Assembly (NCBI GenBank): GCA_008638375.1
Contig: VIRR01000564.1
Coordinates: 186,001-250,000 of the forward strand
Origin: Nyssa sinensis
Taxonomy: Eukaryota; Streptophyta; Magnoliopsida; Cornales; Nyssaceae
Length of the DNA: 64,000 bases
Direction of reading: 5' to 3'
The notes beneath the pieces are model-generated. The model was not told where the DNA came from. It ran no database searches and saw only the letters and a list, made by a program, of their open reading frames with translations. Every line of letters begins with the position of its first letter. Within the stretch, counting starts at the first letter, position 1. Made by a program: the position numbers and the translations under genes. Shown piece by piece: positions 57,290 to 64,000 of this stretch.

Positions 57290-58420
57290 GAAATACTGCT
57301 CATTACAATGACCTTGATTAATTTTTCAAAAATTATATGTCGTTTGATGTTTTATTTAACAATATATAAATATATTTTTCATTAATTTTTTTATAAATAT
57401 ACTAACACAAAAATCAAAAGACATTTCACTGTATCCGTAAATAAAAATCTGTTTAGAGCAACTTTTACCCACAATCTTTAAATTTATCTTCATTTTGACT
57501 TTTTTTTTTTTTTTTATATTTGAAGACAATGAGTTCCACATTTTTACATTTTTATTCTAATTATATCAATCTTTAAATTACTATTTATTTTTTAAACTCA
57601 CTTTTCAAAATATTATTTATATTTAAAATACAATTATTTAACATATATTTATCCAGATTTCAATTATTTATCACTTTTTTTGATTAAAAATTATATGATA
57701 TATTCAAGAAATATTTTGATAATAAATAATAATTAAAAAATTATTGAAAAATTAATTTAAAAGTTGAAATATTTATTTAAATAATATAAAAGCAATTAAT
57801 TATTAATTTAAAATATTATAAAAATAATTAGTAGATAAATAGTAATTTGAAGAATGAATAGTGAATTTTCAAATATGAAGATAAAAAATGAAAATATTAT
57901 TCATTCTTTCAATTTTGATACTAATTTGAAGATGAGTTGAAGTATCCTTCTTAATTCATCACTTTTAAATTTAAGGGATAATTACATTTTGGTACCCTAA
58001 AGTTTTGTACTAATTTTAAATAAAAATTTTAATTTTTAATTATAATAATTCAGTCCTTTAATTTTTTAATTTTATTTTAAGAAAAGATAATTTCAAATAG
58101 TCATTTTAAATTAATTATATTTTAGTATCATGTAATTTTATATAAGTTTTAAAATAATATTTTATAATTTTATATAAATTTTAAATAAAATTTTATAATT
58201 TTAATGTATAAATAATTGTCGTTAAAAGATATACTTAATTTTGATTAAAATAAAATTAAAAAATTAAAGTATTAGAATTGTTAATCTGACGGTTTTATTT
58301 GAAATTAACATGAAATTTTATGGTATTAAAGTAAGATGCCGTCAGAATATTTGGAATTTTGGATATGAAAGAATCTTTTATCCTTGTCATAAAGCTTCTC
58401 AGAAAAGTTTCAGAGGTAAA
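57290..58420. other. AT-rich DNA present only in copy B
   Basis: About 1.1 kb of very AT-rich sequence with no gene; deleted from copy A at the 6966-6980 junction. Confidence 0.6.
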
Positions 58421-60830
58421 CGTATTCAACGCACTCTGAAAACAAATCTCAACGATATTGCAGCAATATTCTCACTATCTCTGTCTCTCTCTGAAACTCT
58501 CTTTGTTACACTCTCACCGACGACGATTTCCCTCTGAAACATATCTGAACTAGCTTCCAAATTTATTTCTCACCCATCGATTCCATCTCCTACTGAAACA
58601 TATCTCTCTCTGATATCTCAGTCTATGAGAGATCTCTCTGGTTTAAGCTGCTCACCCATCGCATCCATCAATCCAAAACTGTGCTTCAATGGCTTTCTTC
58701 TCCATTTAACAACGGTTTGCGCCGTGTCTTCATCAAACTTAACCTCTGTGATGCGTGATGCGTAAGAGAGAAAAAAGAGAAAGCGGCTTGCAGCTTTTGA
58801 AGTTTCCGATCACCCCTTCTCCAACGAGAACGCAGTTCCGGCGTCACCGTTCAAAAAGGTAAGAAAACCCCTTCGATCCTCCATGTTTGCATGTAATGGT
58901 TATTGCCGTTTCGGTACCTCTATCATTACAAAGAACTTTGAAAACAATAATTTTTAAAATAAATTTCATAAAATAAGAAGAAAAAAAAATTGATGCTAAC
59001 ATATCCAAATGCATTTTCTGTATTTCCAACTCTGAAAATCATTCCACATTATCATATCCCAATGTATTTTCTCATTCCATATCATATTCAAACGCAATTA
59101 CCAGCTCTACTGCGGTCACAAAATATGCACTACTTGCCATTTTAGTATTAATATGAAGCACTCATGGCTGGTTTTTAGGGCAAGCGTTTGGCTTCAACAA
59201 AAAACGCACAAGTGCTTAAGAGACGGCTCCTCAATCCTCAGGTAACTTCTTCCCTTATAGAATGTTGTTATTGTTGGCTACACGTTATTTTCTTCAAGAG
59301 TCTACCAACTTTGCCGATTGATTACATTGCTGCTGCCGTCGCCGTTCCCAAGCAACGGCCAACGCCACCACGATATTTACATATTTCACCTTCATTTGAA
59401 CCCGAACCATTACCGAATCAATTTTTACACTTCACACCTCCATTTACTCTCTCTCTCTATCCCCTTTCTTTGTCCCCATCTTTTTTTTTGCTGGAATCCA
59501 TGGATTTCAGATCTGGTGATTGCTTCTCGCAATGGTTTCAATGGATCGATCGGCCACAAAGGAGGCTGTATGGATTTGTAGAAATCTATGGATTTCAAAT
59601 TTAGTGCTTTTGGTTTCCGGCGTTGTTGTCTGTTGCATTGATGTTTGACGGTGGTGGCTTGCCCATGGTGGTTGGCCACGAAGATAAGGTGGTTTGATGG
59701 CTTTGGTTAGTCTTGATAGAATTGAGTATGGGAGAGAACAACTGCTGTTAAAGGGTGCGATGTTTCAAAATAAAATAAAATTGGATATTGTATTTTTTAG
59801 TATTGATTTTATTAGAACATGACCCCCAATTTTTTTTTATATGAACCATTGTTAATTTTAAAAATGTAATTTTGATCTTTTAAAAATTAAAAATTAAATT
59901 TTTTTATCACTTATTTTGTTAAATTTTTTTTATATATTTATATAATCTCTTAAATTCTGATATCTATAATTCCACTGAGAGAGAAAATAGTGGTGGTGTC
60001 TCATTGTTAGTGTGGGCTAGGGTTTGGGATGGGAGTGACTCCTAATAGTATTCCTATACAGTATTCCTATACTTGTTGCAACTGCATTGTACAGACAATG
60101 AGAAATTAAATTTTAAATAAAAAATAACAATATTCACTTAATACAATAATGGTTAAATTATACATGATTTTTTTTTTTATTTTTCTAAAATGATACTAAA
60201 TTTTTTTTAATCTTATTTTTATCAAAATGACAAACATACATTTTTCAGTTTTTTTTTAAATTTTTTTTTAATTTTAACTAATTTTTTATGTTCAAATAAA
60301 TATTAATTAAAATTTTTTTAATTAAAAAAATATAAATTATTTATCTTAATTTTATTTTTTTATATAAAATAAAAAAAAGTTAAAAAAAGTTAGGAAAAGG
60401 TCAAAATCTAAAATATTTAGAAAAAAAATAAAAGGAAAATTTTTATCATTTTGAAAAAAAAACATAGTTAGGGAATATTTTTATAGTTTGTCAGTAAAAA
60501 TAAAAAAAGTTAATATTATTTCAAAACTTTCAATTAATTATCAAAAATTTTAAAGGGATCATGATGATTTATTTTATAATAATTTAAAATTAATTAAAAA
60601 ATATGTACCCCACTAATTTAAAAATGGAACCCACTCCACCTAAACTCCATTCCCCCCCCCCCCCTCTCTCTCTCTCTTTCTTTCTTTTTTTCTCCTTTTT
60701 GGTTGTGATTTACATGTTCATTCTTTTGTTAATTTGTAATGACAGGGTTTATTTTTTTAAACGAAAATTTAATGGCATGAGTGGAGTCGGAAATTAATTA
60801 CAAGGTATGCTTCTGTTCATGTTTTACTTA
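58421..60830 (+). other. Gene-like segment, copy B
   Basis: Copy of 6981-9370: CT-rich leader to 58860 with donor-like AAAAAG/GTAAGAA, exon-like piece 59180-59241 followed by GTAACTTC, CT repeats near 59445, and a TGACAG acceptor-like site at 60745. A CAC-to-CGC type of substitution and frame differences from copy A argue against a conserved protein. A C-run of about 12 lies at 60653-60664. Confidence 0.35.
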
Positions 60831-61187
60831 TTCAATCATTTCATAAAAATGAATTGAAACTCTCAAAAGAGATCCAATGGTGCAATAGTAATGTGAATTT
60901 CTACAACCAATAATCTTATGGTAATAATAAGAATCTAAACTTCCATGTGTAATTGAAGGCTAATAGAACATATTAAGTATTATAAGAAAACAAACATTGG
61001 CAATCCAATCTTTGCCTAAATTCAATTTTTTTTTTTTTTTTTGTGAAAACACAATGAGAGATATAATCCTATATTCTTATGTCATATTTTACACCCTAGT
61101 GAGATAATTGCAATATCAAAGTAACAAGTGTGCATCTTAAGAGCATATGATATGAAAAATCATGTGGCCAAATTGTAATTAAATTGT
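60831..61187. other. Non-coding flank holding the equivalent of the 9636 insertion site
   Basis: Contains GTGAAAACACAATGAGAGATATAATCC at 61042-61068, the unoccupied counterpart of the retrotransposon junction in copy A, then about 40 bp absent from copy A, then the flank shared with 31131-31211. Confidence 0.65.
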
Positions 61188-61829
61188 CACTACATTGTAA
61201 TATTATTAGCGGCAAACACAAGAATAGACATCGCTAAAAGTCACTATTAGTAACGCATATTGTGTGTCGCTAGTAATTAGGTGTGGTGTCGCTAATGCCA
61301 TACAGAGAACGTAGTGGGCGTCGCTAATAGTATATTATTAGCAACGCTCAGAATGCGTCTCTAATAGTTATTGAAATTATTTAGTGATTTTTTTTGTGTG
61401 CGTCGCTAAAAGTTAAATTTTTTTTTGGCTACTGTGGACTTGAATTTTTTTTTTTGTGTGTTTTATTCTTGTTTAAAATCTGTATCATTTATCCTGATAC
61501 AAAATAATTTCAAACATTATGAAATGAATATATTAAAAGAGATATATATATATATTTATAAATTAGTAATTACTTACAATTGTAAAAGTAAAATTTCTCA
61601 GTAAGTACAAAAATAAAAAATTATCTCAGAAAATGTAATTATAGATGTTAAGGAAAAGAAAAAAACAAAGGAGAAAAGTAAGTCTCGATGAAAAACAAAA
61701 AGATGGCGGCACAATAATCTTGATCAATTTGAAATAAAGATTAAATGATATATATTTGAACACTAATTACATATATATGAACATACGATGTGATTTTTTT
61801 TTTGTATGCATAAATAGTAAGAACGACAT

Positions 61830-63800
61830 AAAGTAGGATGAGTTGTAAACCAGTGATCTAAACTGAGTGTTGTAAGTTGATGCAAATTTATTTTGTTATT
61901 TGCGAGGTGTGTGATGGGGTTTCAGACTTGTTTGTAAAATCTCAAAATTGGTCTTTTCAAAGCAAAAAGTTGTATAAGTTTCAAACTGGTGATCTAAATC
62001 GAGTGTCGTAAGTTCGTGCAAGTCTATTTTATTATTTTAAGGTGTGTGGTGAGGTTTTGGGCTCGTTAAGTTGATATCCGGTGTTTAGGTCCGTTAAAAC
62101 CTTAAAATGAGACTTTTTGGAGTGAAAAGTTGTTTAAGTTTCAAATTGGTGATCTGAATTGAGTGTCGTAAATTGGTCTTTTTAAAGCAAAAAGTTGTAT
62201 AAGTTTCAAATTGGTGATTTAAACCGAGTGTTGTAAGTTCATGCAAGTTTATTTTATCATTTTTAAGTGTGGCAGGGTTTTGGGCTCGTTAAATTGATAT
62301 TCGGTGTTTTGGTCCGTTAAAATCATAAAATGACACTTTTTGAAGTGAAAAGTTGCATAAGTTTCAAATCGGTGATCCAAATTGAGTGCCGTAAGTTTGT
62401 GTAAGTATATTTTATCATTTGTGAGGTATGTGATGAGTTTTGGGGTAGTTTGGTCAATATTTGACATTTTGATCTATTTTTACCCTAACATTGGTCTTTT
62501 GGAGCAGAAAGTTGTATAAGTTTTAAATCGGTGATCTGAACAGAGTATCGTAAGTTTGTACAAGTTTATTTTAACTTTTGTAAGGTGTGTGATGGGATTT
62601 CTAGGCTGTTAGGTTGTTATTTGGTGTTTTGCTCCATCAAAATCTTAAAATTGGCCTTTTTGGAGCAAAAAGTTGCATAAGTTTGAAACCAGTGATCTAA
62701 ATCGAGTGTTGTAAGTTCGTGTAAGTCTATTTTATTATTTGTGAGGTGTGTAATGAGGTTTTTGGGTAGTTAGGGTAATATTTGACGTTTTGGTCTGTTA
62801 AAATGTTCGAGGTCTTTAGGCTAATATATGGCTTTTTGGTTCATCAAAATCTTAAAATTGGCCTTTTTGGAGCAGAAAGTTGCATCAGTTTCAAACTGGT
62901 GATTTGCACTGTCTTGTATGTTCGTACAAGTCTTTTTTTTTTTTTATCATTTGTAAGGTGTGTGATTGGATTTTTGGCTGTTAGGTTGATATCTGGTGTT
63001 TTAGTCCATCAAAACGAAGAAATGGATCTTTTTGGAGCAAAAGGTTGTATAAGTTTGACACCAATGTTCCGAACCAAGTGCAGTAAGTTTGTGCAAGTTT
63101 ATTTTATCATTTGCGAGATTGTAATGTGGTTTTGGGGTAGTTAGGCCGATATCCGGCATTTTGATCCTTCAAAACTCTAAAATGAGTCTTTTTGGAGTAG
63201 AAAGTTGCATAAGTTTCAAACCGGTGGTTCGAACTAAGTGTCGTAAGTTCGTACAAGTCTATTTTGTCATTTTTGAGGTTTGTGATGGGGTTTTGAAGCC
63301 GTTAGGTCGATATTTGGTATTTTGGTCCGTCAAAACCTCAATCAGTCTTTTTTGGAGTTGAAAGTTGTATAAGTTTCAAATCGGCGGTCCGAATCGAGTG
63401 CCGTAAGTTCGTATAAGTATATTTTATCATTTGTAAGGTGTGTGGTGGGATTTCTAGGCTGTTATGTTGATATTCGGAGTTTTGGTCCATCCAAACCCGA
63501 AAATGGGTCTTTTTGGTGCAAAAAGGCGCATAAGTTTGAAATTGGTGATCCGAATCGAGTGCCATAAGTTCATGCAAGTCTATTTTATCATTTGTGAGGT
63601 GTGTGATGGGATTTTGGGGTAGTTAGGCCGATATCCGGCATTTTGATCGGTCAAAATCCCAAAATGGGCCTTGTTAGAGTGGAAAGTTACATAAAATTTC
63701 AAATAGTCATTAGAAGTGATGAAATTAGATAAGTTTGTGCAAGTTTATTTTTTCATATTTGAAGTGTGTGATGGAGTTTTTTAGGTCGTTAGGCTGATAT
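61830..63800 (-). repeat. 161-bp tandem array, reversed, in CACTA-2 copy B
   Basis: About 12 imperfect units with AAGTTGTATAAGTTTCAAA, GAGTGTCGTAAGTTCGTGCA, AGTCTATTTTATCATTTG, GGTGTGTGATGGG and GGCCGATATCCGGCATTTTG. It is longer than the copy A array (31740-32880), so array length differs between the duplicates. Confidence 0.88.
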
Positions 63801-63888
63801 TCGAATTTTTTTTTATATAACATTTTTTATAAATTATAAAGTTATCAAACTAATTTTAAAAACTTACTAAGGTTGAACAAAGCCTCCC

Positions 63889-64000
63889 CTACTGACTGAG
63901 GAATGTTTGTATAAGAGACTCTAGTTGGGTCGTGCGAGCACTGAGGTCTGTCACCATCTGCTCTAGCTGTGCATTACGTCTCTCAGATGCTTTAACTCTC
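63889..64000 (-). CDS. CACTA Transposase_24-type gene, C-terminal end (partial)
   Basis: Minus-strand frame open from the window edge to TAG at 63891-63889: SERRNAQLEQMVTDLSART, then QLESLIQTFLSQ. A leucine-containing coiled-coil, corresponding to the CQRLDSLEGRYFELQ part of CACTA-1 at about 25095-25171. A GTAAGTTTTT donor-like sequence follows the stop at the same distance as in CACTA-1. Too little is visible to tell if the gene is intact. Confidence 0.65.
   Translation of the reverse strand, partial: RVKASERRNAQLEQMVTDLSARTTQLESLIQTFLSQ

Larger units (their letters stand above)
61188..64000 (-). mobile_element. CACTA-2, copy B (3' half, runs off the window)
   Basis: Terminus CACTACATTG at 61188, then TCGCTAAAAG/GCGTCGCTAATA subterminal repeats to about 61410, an AT-rich spacer, the reversed 161-bp array and the end of the Transposase_24-type gene. 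The element's genes lie beyond the window end. Same organisation as CACTA-1 but opposite strand. Confidence 0.8.

Noticed and set aside
62249..63577. ORFs in the reversed 161-bp array
   Set aside because: They repeat the array unit in frame and stop where units have indels; not genes.

Overview
The window looks like repeat-dense nuclear DNA of a eudicot plant. It is AT-rich, full of nested LTR retrotransposons, CACTA DNA transposons, tRNA-derived SINEs and MITEs, and carries only decayed fragments of ordinary plant genes: a PMP3/RCI2 exon, ATAD3, an Ulp1-like peptidase and an At4g15545-like first exon. No intact single-copy gene is visible, so nearly every coding entry is a pseudogene. The species cannot be told from the sequence.

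Layout. (1) A block at 1-9635 plus 31131-32880 (copy A) is duplicated in the same orientation at 45633-48100, 52613-61075 and 61103-64000 (copy B). From left to right each copy holds a minus-strand chimeric Copia/Athila retroelement, PMP3 exon 2, a SINE, a foldback MITE, a gene-like segment, and the 3' half of a minus-strand CACTA element. (2) Copy A was opened at 9636 by a chromovirus-like (Tekay/Del type) Ty3/gypsy element with a ~4.2 kb LTR (9636-11403 plus 27116-29583), then PBS and a broken gag up to about 31130. That LTR was itself split by a complete but dead CACTA element (about 11404-27115). The CACTA element received two related ~4 kb solo LTRs, 11607-15591 (TSD CCTAT) and 15725-20097 (TSD ATGTC). 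(3) From 32885 to 43363 lie a second gypsy remnant (zinc knuckle, PPT, LTR start), Ulp1-like and ATAD3 pseudogene pieces, a 150-bp tandem array with a MITE in it, and mostly featureless DNA. (4) Copy B carries its own minus-strand solo LTR (48101-52607), which sits exactly at the PMP3 splice acceptor and contains a MITE and a captured host first exon.

The most interesting signal is a small lysine-rich reading frame inside the ~4 kb LTRs. It occurs in three LTRs (13983-14267, 18324-18750, 27858-28345). Two copies contain a GT-AG intron at the same codon phase; the third lacks exactly that intron, as expected if a spliced RNA was reverse transcribed. Next are the in-frame Copia-gag/Athila-gag fusion shared by both duplicate copies, and the 161-bp tandem arrays that sit between the second gene and the 3' terminus of the CACTA family.

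All calls come from reading the sequence by eye. Family names rest on remembered motifs, not on a database search, and boundaries marked 'about' are uncertain.
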